A stretch of 56,587 nt of DNA from an uncultured Alteromonadaceae bacterium. GTDB lineage: Bacteria; Pseudomonadota; Gammaproteobacteria; Enterobacterales; Alteromonadaceae. The DNA lies in assembly GCA_947494925.1 (NCBI GenBank), contig CANLWS010000017.1, positions 1-56,587 on the forward strand, read 5' to 3'. Below, one piece after another: positions 27,062 through 34,742 of this stretch. Each line of letters starts with the position of its first letter. The stretch's first letter is position 1. Made by a program: the position numbers and the translations under genes. The notes below the pieces were generated by a model. That model saw only the letters and a list, made by a program, of their open reading frames with translations. It was not told where the DNA came from and made no database searches.

Positions 27062-30000
27062 TCAGTGAACCCAGTGAAAGCGCTTCGACTTTTGCTCAAT
27101 GGATTGTTGAGTTTGTTCGGGCATAAAGGATTTGTTGTCTTGTTCAAAGAAAAAGGGCTGTCGCTTCTTTTTTGATCCCAGTTCATTCATGCTTTCAGCC
27201 TCATAAACGCGGCCATTAATAACGGTATATTTGACGTATTCACTGCGGCTTAAATCAGCCAGCACATCACCTTCGATGATGGCCAGATCGGCAGCTTTAC
27301 CAACTTCTATACTTCCAATTTGCTTATCCATGCCCAGGTGTCTGGCACCATCTATCGTGCCACCGCGGAGAGCTTCCCATGCGCTAAATCCACCTTGTTG
27401 CATAATCCACAATTCCCAGTGAGCCGCTAAACCTTCACGCTGACCATGAGCACCAATATGTACGCCGACGCCATTGTCACGCAGTGTTTTGGCATAGCTT
27501 GCAACAGTGACGTGGTTGTACTGATTGTCAGGGGCAGTGGGTCTTCGAATTGAACGGCGGTCTAGCAGGAAGCTTGGTGTATATCTGATCAAGCGCTCGT
27601 TTTTCCATACTTCTGAACGGTCATACCAATATTCTTCACCCATCATCCCGCCGTAAGACACTACAAAGGTTGGTGTATAACCAAATTTCGTGCTGGACCA
27701 AAGCGATGTAAGGTCCTGATATCCTCTGGCGATTGGCAGTGAATGCTCCAGTCCGGTGTGTCCGTCAACCAGCATACTGATATTTTGCTGATATTTCCCA
27801 CCGCCTTCAGGTACAACCATTATGCCCAACTCTCTGGCAGCAGCTAACACCTGTTGCCTTTGATCACGTCTCGGTTGGTTATAACTTTTGACCGATATAG
27901 CACCCACATCTTTTAGTCGTTGCAGGTGATACAGGGCATCGTCATAGCTCTTGATAATGGCCTTATAACCCAGAGCTTCAGCACCGTACAAAATAGTCCC
28001 GGTGGAATAGACTCGAGGGGCAAGGGTGAGGCCGGCTTTTTGCATCTCAGCAGCGGAGAATATCTCGGTAGTATCATTGGATGGGTCATGAATAGTCGTC
28101 ACACCAAATGCCAGGTTGGAATACTGACTCCAATTTTGTCTGGGGATAATTTCGTAACTACCCATAGAGCCATGTGCATGGGTGTCTATAAGACCCGGTA
28201 TGATTGTCATTCCATCGGCTTTTACCATCATAGCGCCATCAGGAATTGTCACCTCAGCTTTTTTGCCTACTGCAAATATTTTGTTGTCTTTAACAATGAC
28301 CACACCATCTTCTATCACTTCCTGTTCACTGTTGGCATTGCGCATAGTGACAATTTTCCCGCCAATAAAAGCTTTATAACCTGTAGGTTTGTCAGCTTTT
28401 TGTTTAAATGACAGGTTGATCCCTTCGGCCACGGGTTCCGGCAAGTCGGCGGGGGCTCCATCGACAAAGTCGAAAGCGTCTTTTAAGGCGCGCTCATAAT
28501 AGAAGGGACCATGGTGCCAGCTAACCTTTTGGTTATCTGCATGCCAGGTGAGATATTCTCCTGCTCGACTTGAAACCTGTTTTACCGGCAGAGCGGTCGA
28601 TTTAGGACCGATATCTAGGCGTTTGCCGGTGTCCGTATAAGCCGCTACGTAGGCATTGTATTGATGAACAAAGGCCACCCATTTTCGGTCATGAGATAAT
28701 CTGTATTCGCTGACGTTATCTGCCCCATACAAATGTTCTTTTCTGTCTTCACCATTGAGATCGACACTAACTAACTGTGTTTCAGGGTAGTCAGAACCCG
28801 ACACTGAAGTTGTGAAATATACGCGCTTATTGTCTCCGGCAAAGTGCGGTGAAGAACCGCTTTTAGAAATTCGTTTATGTGTTTTCTGATCTAAGTCAGT
28901 TACGTAAATTCCGGGTTCCACAGACCAGTCAGGACTCAACAGATATCCGCCGGTGACTTTACGATAAGCAACCATTTCTCCGTCCAATGAAAAGCTTGGC
29001 TCAATGTAATGGCCAGGGGTTTTTGTAATGATTTTGCCTTTACCACCCCGTGCAGAAACTGTTCTGACAGTCCCTAAATCCTGATCATTCCAGGTCGTGT
29101 AAACGATGCGTTTGCCGTCATTGGAAAAACGCGGATAAAACTCGTCATGATCATTTTGTTTAGTGACCCTTTTCACTTTTCCTGATTTGATGTTTTTCAA
29201 ATAAAGCTTGCCAAGAGCCTGATACAGAATGGACTTTCCGTCAGGTGATTTTTGCGCCCAGCGCACCATTTTGACATCAAATTCATCAGGCGCTACATCG
29301 ACTTCGAATCTTACAGCATCTGCATAGCTCACTTTCGTTTCAATAGAGACGGGGATTGTCTGCAGAGATTGATCTTCTACCTTGAGCTTTTGAAATTTAC
29401 CTCCTGTCCAGAACACAATATTTTCTGAATCAGGTGTCCAATCAAAATATGCAAAATAGCCTTCAGATCCAAACCCTTCCTGCATATCACGTTCCATATC
29501 CAGATAGAGTGGTTTTTCCGCACCATTGGCCAGATCTTTTATAAACAGCCCGGTTTTATTTTTGACTCGGCGTATAAAGGCAAGGTGTTTGCCGTCCGGA
29601 GAAGGTGTAGGGACAACCGCACCGCCTGTGCCTGAAACAAAACGTTCTTCTTCGCCCTTTTGCATATCATAGCGGGTGATTGCAAATATTGATTTCAGAG
29701 GGTCTCGGTTGTAACTGAATGTTGAGCCAGAAGAGATGTCCTGAGTGAAGTAAAGGTATTTTCCATCTGGCGAAAAAGCTGGATCTGCGATGTTTTTCTG
29801 GTCCTTTTTTCCATGCACACGTTTTTTGATCTTAATTCCGTCGCCACCAGAACGGTGATACAACCAAATCTCACCTGCAGGAATACTTCGGCTGGACATT
29901 ATTCCTTTATTAACCACTATGTATTCGCCGTCCGGACTCCATTTAGGCGAGTGGATCAGGTTATTTTTTTCTTTTGTTATTTGTTGTAAATCCGTTCCAT

Positions 30001-30406
30001 CAATATTCATAGTCCATACATTTGACAAACCACCACGGTCAGAAATAAATGCCACTTTTTTGCCGTCAGGGCTTACTGCGGGGTGAATGTTCCAGGCAAA
30101 ATCCTGAGTTAATGCCTGTGCTTTACCACCGGCTAAGCCGACAACAAAAATATCACCCAAGGCATCAAAAACCATTTGTTTGCCGTCAGGGGTGACATCT
30201 AAGCTAGACCAGGTCACTTCGTCTGATTTGATATCAACTGTGGACAGCTCAAATGGCGGGTTTAACACATCCCATTCAGCTTTGGCATCTGACTTTTCAG
30301 TGGCTGCGTCAGGCGTCGAATCTTGCAGAGCAATTGTTGGACCACTAAGTCCAGAAAGCAGCAAGAGGCTGGTCGCCAGCAATGGGCGAAGGCTTTTTAT
30401 TTTCAT
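27062..30406 (-). CDS. Exported TolB-like propeller / amidohydrolase fusion
   Basis: A 1114-residue exported protein with signal peptide 1-26. Residues about 60-640 hold many PD40/WD40-type blades ('SPDGKKVAFISDRGG', 'SPDGKYLYFTQ', 'SPDGKHLAFIRR' and so on). Residues about 690-1085 are an amidohydrolase-superfamily barrel: entry 'GLIDTHAHGSMGSYEI' with the HxH metal ligands, later 'GHTGLEHSLP' and 'GAHGQREGLAAHWELW', and the closing 'IGSIEVGKAADLAIIEGDVL'. This combination is well known in marine gammaproteobacteria and resembles secreted imidazolonepropionase/prolidase-like enzymes. The substrate is unknown. It is monocistronic. Confidence 0.88.
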   Translation of the reverse strand: MKIKSLRPLLATSLLLLSGLSGPTIALQDSTPDAATEKSDAKAEWDVLNPPFELSTVDIKSDEVTWSSLDVTPDGKQMVFDALGDIFVVGLAGGKAQALTQDFAWNIHPAVSPDGKKVAFISDRGGLSNVWTMNIDGTDLQQITKEKNNLIHSPKWSPDGEYIVVNKGIMSSRSIPAGEIWLYHRSGGDGIKIKKRVHGKKDQKNIADPAFSPDGKYLYFTQDISSGSTFSYNRDPLKSIFAITRYDMQKGEEERFVSGTGGAVVPTPSPDGKHLAFIRRVKNKTGLFIKDLANGAEKPLYLDMERDMQEGFGSEGYFAYFDWTPDSENIVFWTGGKFQKLKVEDQSLQTIPVSIETKVSYADAVRFEVDVAPDEFDVKMVRWAQKSPDGKSILYQALGKLYLKNIKSGKVKRVTKQNDHDEFYPRFSNDGKRIVYTTWNDQDLGTVRTVSARGGKGKIITKTPGHYIEPSFSLDGEMVAYRKVTGGYLLSPDWSVEPGIYVTDLDQKTHKRISKSGSSPHFAGDNKRVYFTTSVSGSDYPETQLVSVDLNGEDRKEHLYGADNVSEYRLSHDRKWVAFVHQYNAYVAAYTDTGKRLDIGPKSTALPVKQVSSRAGEYLTWHADNQKVSWHHGPFYYERALKDAFDFVDGAPADLPEPVAEGINLSFKQKADKPTGYKAFIGGKIVTMRNANSEQEVIEDGVVIVKDNKIFAVGKKAEVTIPDGAMMVKADGMTIIPGLIDTHAHGSMGSYEIIPRQNWSQYSNLAFGVTTIHDPSNDTTEIFSAAEMQKAGLTLAPRVYSTGTILYGAEALGYKAIIKSYDDALYHLQRLKDVGAISVKSYNQPRRDQRQQVLAAARELGIMVVPEGGGKYQQNISMLVDGHTGLEHSLPIARGYQDLTSLWSSTKFGYTPTFVVSYGGMMGEEYWYDRSEVWKNERLIRYTPSFLLDRRSIRRPTAPDNQYNHVTVASYAKTLRDNGVGVHIGAHGQREGLAAHWELWIMQQGGFSAWEALRGGTIDGARHLGMDKQIGSIEVGKAADLAIIEGDVLADLSRSEYVKYTVINGRVYEAESMNELGSKKKRQPFFFEQDNKSFMPEQTQQSIEQKSKRFHWVH

Positions 30407-30528
30407 TCTGATGTCTCGGATTTATTTGTATGCTTTTTGTATTAGAACGCTACTATACGACAAGTCATAGTAAATTGAATCCGATTGGTAGGAAGTTACT
30501 GTGGTTGCAAGGAAACAAAACTGAACAG

Positions 30529-31440
30529 TCAATTACAACTGAGTAAACGCATTAGGTTTTCTGTGATCGGATAGCCAGTGCAGCGCTCAAAATGAGTGAA
30601 CATCGGACTCGGATTTGCCTCAAGAAAATAATATTCTCCCTGCAAGTCCCGCCGCCAATCAATTGCTGTCCATTGCATCCCAAAAGCAGCAGTAATTTTC
30701 CTGGCAGTCTCTACGATGTTACCCGGTGTTTTGATCGCCTTGTGCAAGGCTGATTCTTCAATTCTGAAATCAATATACTCACTTTGTATCTCTGCACTAA
30801 AGACTTGATCGCCTATAACGAAAGTCCGAACGTTGGTACCTGGGATATATTGTTGAATGGTAACCGGAGAGATTTTTAGCACTTGATTGAGATGTTCATT
30901 TTCCATTAAGTCCGGTGTCAGAGGTGCAGTTAGGGCGCCGCCATAGACAGGTTTATATATGCATTGACCTCTTGACTCTACAAATTCAATCATGTCACTA
31001 GTGTTGTTGCCAATATAGGTGCTTGGAATTTTGAGGCCGCATTTGGAAGCAAGGCTCAATTGTCTGGGCTTCACTTTGTGAAATTGAAATACATGCCAAG
31101 AATTTACCCAGTTAAAAGATGTTTCTTCAAGAAATGTGCGCAGCAGGCTGGAGGAATCACTCATGGCTATCTGATGTTGTTCCTGTTGCTCCTTAACCGG
31201 ACAATGGCACATATTTAATGTACTCCAGAAAACACTGCCGATATCTGCAAAGTCTATTGAATTGCCAGTGATGTGCAATATTCCGCTTGAACAAGCAGGA
31301 TCCCAGCTAATACTGGATCTGGTTGGGAATGTTGCACTATCAAACATATAAGCCTGGATCCCTGCAGACTGACAGGAATCCAGCATATATTGAGCGTGAT
31401 AGTCGTTTGTATCGCCCAGAATTATGGATACTTTCATCAT
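30529..31440 (-). CDS. RimK-like ATP-grasp peptide maturase (probable graspetide ligase)
   Basis: A 303-residue ATP-grasp enzyme. The central part has the ATP-binding lysine region 'RGQCIYKPVYGGALTAPLT' and 'ITIQQYIPG'-like strand ('PVTIQQYIPGTNVRTFVIGD'). The C-terminal metal site is 'MQWTAIDWRRDLQGEYYFLEANPSPMF', with the acidic and Asn ligands typical of RimK/MvdD-type enzymes. The N-terminal 110 residues form the pre-ATP-grasp domain. Graspetide ligases of this fold join Ser/Thr or Lys side chains to Asp/Glu of a precursor. The neighbouring precursor (85 nt upstream in the transcript) and C39 exporter support this role. A start 'MM' has AAGGAAG just upstream. Activity is inferred, not shown. 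Confidence 0.78.
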   Translation of the reverse strand: MMKVSIILGDTNDYHAQYMLDSCQSAGIQAYMFDSATFPTRSSISWDPACSSGILHITGNSIDFADIGSVFWSTLNMCHCPVKEQQEQHQIAMSDSSSLLRTFLEETSFNWVNSWHVFQFHKVKPRQLSLASKCGLKIPSTYIGNNTSDMIEFVESRGQCIYKPVYGGALTAPLTPDLMENEHLNQVLKISPVTIQQYIPGTNVRTFVIGDQVFSAEIQSEYIDFRIEESALHKAIKTPGNIVETARKITAAFGMQWTAIDWRRDLQGEYYFLEANPSPMFTHFERCTGYPITENLMRLLSCN

Positions 31441-31450
31441 TATCTTCCTT

Positions 31451-31477
31451 GAAAAAGGCTGACTGCCAGCCAGCCTT
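31451..31477 (-). terminator. Leaky terminator-like hairpin between precursor and ATP-grasp gene
   Basis: On the - strand a perfect 7-bp stem AAGGCTG / CAGCCTT with a 9-nt loop is followed by TTTC. It lies between the precursor stop and the maturase ribosome binding site. Partial termination here would give more precursor than enzyme mRNA, as is common in RiPP operons. Confidence 0.55.
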
Positions 31478-31525
31478 ATCTAACACAGTCTTTATTTCGA
31501 ATAACAGGTCAACAGTAAGATGAAC

Positions 31526-31717
31526 TCAGTAGATGGGAAAGCGATACCCACCTTCCTCTCCAATTGCCATCGTACTGCCTGCATCGGGTCTGCGTTTTTC
31601 TCGGATAACCTCAGTGCCGGGGGAAAGCTCAGGCATAACACCTGAGAAGTTTCCGCCAGATACTTGCTGAGTTTGTTGTTGATTTAATTCCTTTTTCATT
31701 GCAAATGGATGTTTCAT
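31526..31717 (-). CDS. Double-glycine-leader precursor peptide, putative graspetide
   Basis: A 63-residue peptide. Residues 1-22 are a double-glycine leader ending 'QQTQQVSGG', the site a C39 peptidase cleaves. The 41-residue core ends in 'STMAIGEEGGYRFPIY'. 'STMAIGEE' (residues 48-55) fits [ST]TxxxxEE, the pattern of group-2 (plesiocin-type) omega-ester peptides in which two Ser/Thr hydroxyls are esterified to two Glu side chains. AAGGAG lies 8 nt upstream of ATG 31717. It lies directly before the ATP-grasp gene and downstream of the C39 exporter genes. Identity as a precursor is strong; the exact cross-links are inference. Confidence 0.8.
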   Translation of the reverse strand: MKHPFAMKKELNQQQTQQVSGGNFSGVMPELSPGTEVIREKRRPDAGSTMAIGEEGGYRFPIY

Positions 31718-31750
31718 CCTTGTTGCTCCTTTCGTTGTTGATCAAATAAT

Positions 31751-31776
31751 AATGTTGTCAACCGGGTGACAACATT
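31751..31776 (-). repeat. Perfect 10-bp inverted repeat in precursor 5' region
   Basis: AATGTTGTCA and TGACAACATT flank a 6-nt loop, 34 nt before the precursor start codon. No T-run follows in the direction of transcription, so an RNA stabiliser, a processing site or a DNA operator is more likely than a terminator. Confidence 0.6.
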
Positions 31777-31861
31777 AATAGTGTGGGCTATGAGGCCTCC
31801 ATTTGCGCCGGACGAAAGGATAGTTTTGAGGACTAGCGCAAGCTTGAAAAATCAACGAAGG

Positions 31862-32056
31862 CTAATCTTTATCAAGATTTCGGAATTCTTTTAGTTTGAA
31901 AACGATGAAATAACAGGGAGCAAAGGCGATTAGATACACGACTAAATCCGTACCTATCTGAATCAGTTTATTCGATGGTGCTAAGTCCACCGGGATAAAG
32001 GTTCTAAGCCATAAATTAAGAAAAAAAGCGAGAACAATAACTGTCAAAACTTTCAT
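31862..32056 (-). CDS. Small two-TM membrane protein, possible immunity protein
   Basis: A 64-residue protein with two hydrophobic helices (about 2-20 'VLTVIVLAFFLNLWL' and 34-54 'IGTDLVVYLIAFAPCYFIVF') and a basic/acidic C-terminus 'KLKEFRNLDKD'. It sits inside the peptide operon, upstream of the precursor gene. Small membrane proteins in this position often give self-immunity or assist export. No family was recognised and the ribosome binding site (AAGG at 10 nt) is only fair. The role is an inference from context. Confidence 0.55.
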   Translation of the reverse strand: MKVLTVIVLAFFLNLWLRTFIPVDLAPSNKLIQIGTDLVVYLIAFAPCYFIVFKLKEFRNLDKD

Positions 32057-32102
32057 ACCGTCGTGACCTTAAATGGGGTTGACGAAGCAACCCCTATATT
32101 AA

Positions 32103-32300
32103 TTAAAGTAAAGGATCGTCATATCCTTCACCGTTGTATTCGACGGTCCAGCCGCCGGCACCGCCAGAGACTCAGCTAGCATATTCTGAGATAGCCTGAT
32201 TAAGCATTGCTCCTAATGCCCAATGAACCCAGAATCCACCACCACTAACTTGGTTTAGCTGGTCGTCAGTCAATGTATAGCCAATTTTATTTTCCAGAAT
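32103..32300 (-). pseudogene. Damaged or unusually started double-glycine peptide gene
   Basis: Reading from a non-ATG codon (ATT 32300 or CTG 32297, with AAGGA 4-7 nt upstream) gives 41-42 residues with a clear double-glycine leader 'LTDDQLNQVSGG' followed by 'GFWVHWALGAML'. A TGA at 32172-32174 stops the frame. The same frame stays open for 22 more codons beyond it, beginning 'VSGGAGGWTVEYNGEGYDD' and ending at TAA. The simplest reading is a second precursor gene that lost its ATG and gained a nonsense codon. A functional 41-residue peptide from CTG, or readthrough, cannot be excluded. Confidence 0.55.
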
Positions 32301-32328
32301 AATTTCCTTTTATTGAGGGTAATGAGGT

Positions 32329-32556
32329 TTACGCCGTACCTTGGAACTGATTTTTTGCAAATATGGAAATCAGCATCTTCCGGTTTGAAATGGCAAGTTT
32401 TTTGAAAATATTTGTGCAATGGAACTTCACTGTACGTTCACTTATGAAAAGCTGATCCGCTATGGACTGGTTTGACAGCCCCTCGGAGACTTTTTCCGCC
32501 ACCTGGTTTTCTCTTTTGGAGAGTTTTTCAGTAATACCTTGAGTGTTATCAATCAT
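32329..32556 (-). CDS. Solo LuxR/GerE-type HTH regulator
   Basis: A 75-residue protein that is essentially only a GerE DNA-binding domain: 'LSKRENQVAEKVSEGLSNQS', 'IADQLFISERTVKFHCTNIF' and 'KKLAISNRKMLISIFAK'. The usual receiver or autoinducer domain is absent. It starts 12 nt after the exporter's stop codon with AAGGAAAAATATT before its ATG, so it is in the operon. It is a likely local regulator of peptide production; the candidate palindrome at 36029-36042 is one possible site. Confidence 0.82.
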   Translation of the reverse strand: MIDNTQGITEKLSKRENQVAEKVSEGLSNQSIADQLFISERTVKFHCTNIFKKLAISNRKMLISIFAKNQFQGTA

Positions 32557-32567
32557 AATATTTTTCC

Positions 32568-34742
32568 TTAAATATCCTCTGTTTGTTTGTGGGGGTTTAC
32601 TGCAGACATGATCGCCTCAAGTCGACCGTCAACTAATTGAAAAGCTCGATCAGCCATTGCAATGGTTTCAGGTCGATGTGCGATGATCACACGAGTAATC
32701 GAAAGAGATTTAATTTGTTCATTTATGCGCTGCTCATTGAGCACATCCAGGTGGCTGGTGGCTTCGTCCATAAATAGAATGCGAGGCTTTTTGTACAACG
32801 CTCTTGCCAAGATGAGCCGCTGTTTCTGTCCACCGCTTAGGCTGGTACCCATATCACCAACTAAGGTATTGTATTGCATGCTGGTGGCAAGAATTTCCTG
32901 GTGAATGTTAGCCATCATTGCGCATTGAATTATTCTATTTGAGTCAATTTGACTATCAAAACAGGCTATGTTGTCTGCAATACTGCCGCTGAATAATTGA
33001 TCGTCTTGCATGACTGCAGCTATCTGATGCCTGAAATTTCCCCAGGTCCGGATAGATTGCCCGTCAATCAATATTTGTCCGGAAATGGGTTGGTATAACC
33101 CCATGACGCATTTTAAAAGTGTGCTTTTCCCACTTCCGCTTGGGCCGACAATTGCGACGGTTTCACCGGCTTTAATTGAAATATTCAGATTTGAAAACAG
33201 CTGGCTCTCCGAGCCGCCAAAGGCGAAACAAAGATCGGTGATATCTATGTCTCCACGGATAGCTCTGCCTGCATTTTCTGTCCCTAAGCTCTGGTTAGTG
33301 CTCTTAGCAAGGTGCGGGTCTTTTTCTGTAAAAACGATATCCGCCAATCGGTCAAAATGTAGGTCTAGCATTTTGAATTCAATCCACTTAGCGATCAGTT
33401 GATCCATGGAAGAGATAAAACGAGATTTATAACTGATAAACGCATAGAGCATGCCTACCGAAAGCATATTCTGAGTAACCGAGATGGCAGCGAAATAGAT
33501 AATTGCTATGTTTTCAGCACCAAACAAGAACCTGTTTGCTGAATCAAAACCTATCGTCCAACGTGCAATGCGAATTTCCTTATTCAAACTGTCTGTTAGT
33601 CGGTTGTGCCACTGATTTTGACGATCCGATTCTTTCTCGAATAATTTGATACTTTGAATGGCTCGAAGGGACTCCATAAAATGCGAATTCTCTTTGGCTG
33701 CTGCGACGATTTGTTCTTCGTTGAGAATTCTCAGGGGTCGATAGAGCAGATAGCGTAACAGCCCATACAAGACCACAACTGCAAGCACAATGAATGTCAG
33801 TTTGACGTCATACCAGAACATTACAACCAAGGTTAAGGTGGCCATCAGTCCATCAACCATTACAGCGACAACACCTGTTGTCAGTAGCTCACGAATCACA
33901 TTGAGCGAGCCAAACCTTGAAACCAGATCACCCATATGCCTTTTGGAAAAATAGTCCAATGGCAATCTGACCAGATGATGAAATACGTTTGCCGCCATCT
34001 GAACATTGAGTCTGCTCGAGAGGTTCAGTATTACGAATTGGCGCAAGTAATGGGTTGCAGTCTCTATCAGAAGCAATAAAAAGAACCCTAAGGCCAGGAT
34101 TTTCAGTAGTGCCATGTCCGCTCGCAAAACGACATCATCCACGACAATCTGAATGAAGTAAGGCGAAATTATGGCGAACACTTGTAAGCATAGTGATAGC
34201 AGCAGAACCAGCAACAAACTGCGTCTTAAGCCGATTATTTTGGACCAGAAATGGGATAGGGTCAGTGGTTGGCTATGATTACCCGTTGCAAAATTTTGGG
34301 TTGGATTTAATTCTAATGCCACACCGGTAAAAAGATTGGCAGCATCTTTCATGTCGAAATAACGCTCACCGGTTGCAGGGTCGTGTATCCATATTCCCTT
34401 TCTGGCCACTTTCTTTAGAACCACAAAATGCTTCATTTCCCAATGTAGGATACAAGGTGTTTGTAAATATTTAAGATCATCCAAATCCAGCCTGACAGCT
34501 CTTGATTGCAGCTCAACAGCGTTAGCTATTCTAATCACTTGTTTGAGCGTTGCGCCCTGAGCAGAAATAGGAAACATCTGGCGCAGGGAGCTGAGATCAG
34601 TTTTCAGGCCGTAGAAACCACTTACCATAGCTACACACGCAAGCCCGCATTCAGCTGCCTCAGTTTGCAAGGCCACCGGGAGTCTTCTGGCAAAACTAAA
34701 TACCAATTTTTTTTCGGGTCTGTTCAGCCTGGATACAGTCAT
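32568..34742 (-). CDS. C39-peptidase-containing ABC exporter (PCAT)
   Basis: A 724-residue bacteriocin-type exporter. The N-terminal C39 peptidase has catalytic Cys32 in 'TEAAECGLACVAMVSGFYG', His105 in 'EMKHFVVLKK' and Asp121 in 'IHDPATGERY'; these cleave leaders after Gly-Gly. Five or six membrane helices (about 160-430) precede the ATPase with Walker A 'VGPSGSGKSTLLKC', signature 'SLSGGQKQRL' and Walker B 'RILFMDEATSHLD'. ATG 34742 is preferred because it overlaps the adaptor stop as TAATG; a GTG at 34784 is the longer option. Exports and matures the double-glycine peptides of the operon. Confidence 0.92.
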   Translation of the reverse strand: MTVSRLNRPEKKLVFSFARRLPVALQTEAAECGLACVAMVSGFYGLKTDLSSLRQMFPISAQGATLKQVIRIANAVELQSRAVRLDLDDLKYLQTPCILHWEMKHFVVLKKVARKGIWIHDPATGERYFDMKDAANLFTGVALELNPTQNFATGNHSQPLTLSHFWSKIIGLRRSLLLVLLLSLCLQVFAIISPYFIQIVVDDVVLRADMALLKILALGFFLLLLIETATHYLRQFVILNLSSRLNVQMAANVFHHLVRLPLDYFSKRHMGDLVSRFGSLNVIRELLTTGVVAVMVDGLMATLTLVVMFWYDVKLTFIVLAVVVLYGLLRYLLYRPLRILNEEQIVAAAKENSHFMESLRAIQSIKLFEKESDRQNQWHNRLTDSLNKEIRIARWTIGFDSANRFLFGAENIAIIYFAAISVTQNMLSVGMLYAFISYKSRFISSMDQLIAKWIEFKMLDLHFDRLADIVFTEKDPHLAKSTNQSLGTENAGRAIRGDIDITDLCFAFGGSESQLFSNLNISIKAGETVAIVGPSGSGKSTLLKCVMGLYQPISGQILIDGQSIRTWGNFRHQIAAVMQDDQLFSGSIADNIACFDSQIDSNRIIQCAMMANIHQEILATSMQYNTLVGDMGTSLSGGQKQRLILARALYKKPRILFMDEATSHLDVLNEQRINEQIKSLSITRVIIAHRPETIAMADRAFQLVDGRLEAIMSAVNPHKQTEDI

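Noticed and set aside
32103..32174. Selenocysteine readthrough of the TGA in the damaged peptide gene
   Set aside because: No convincing SECIS-type hairpin at the required distance, and nothing else in the window suggests selenoprotein use.
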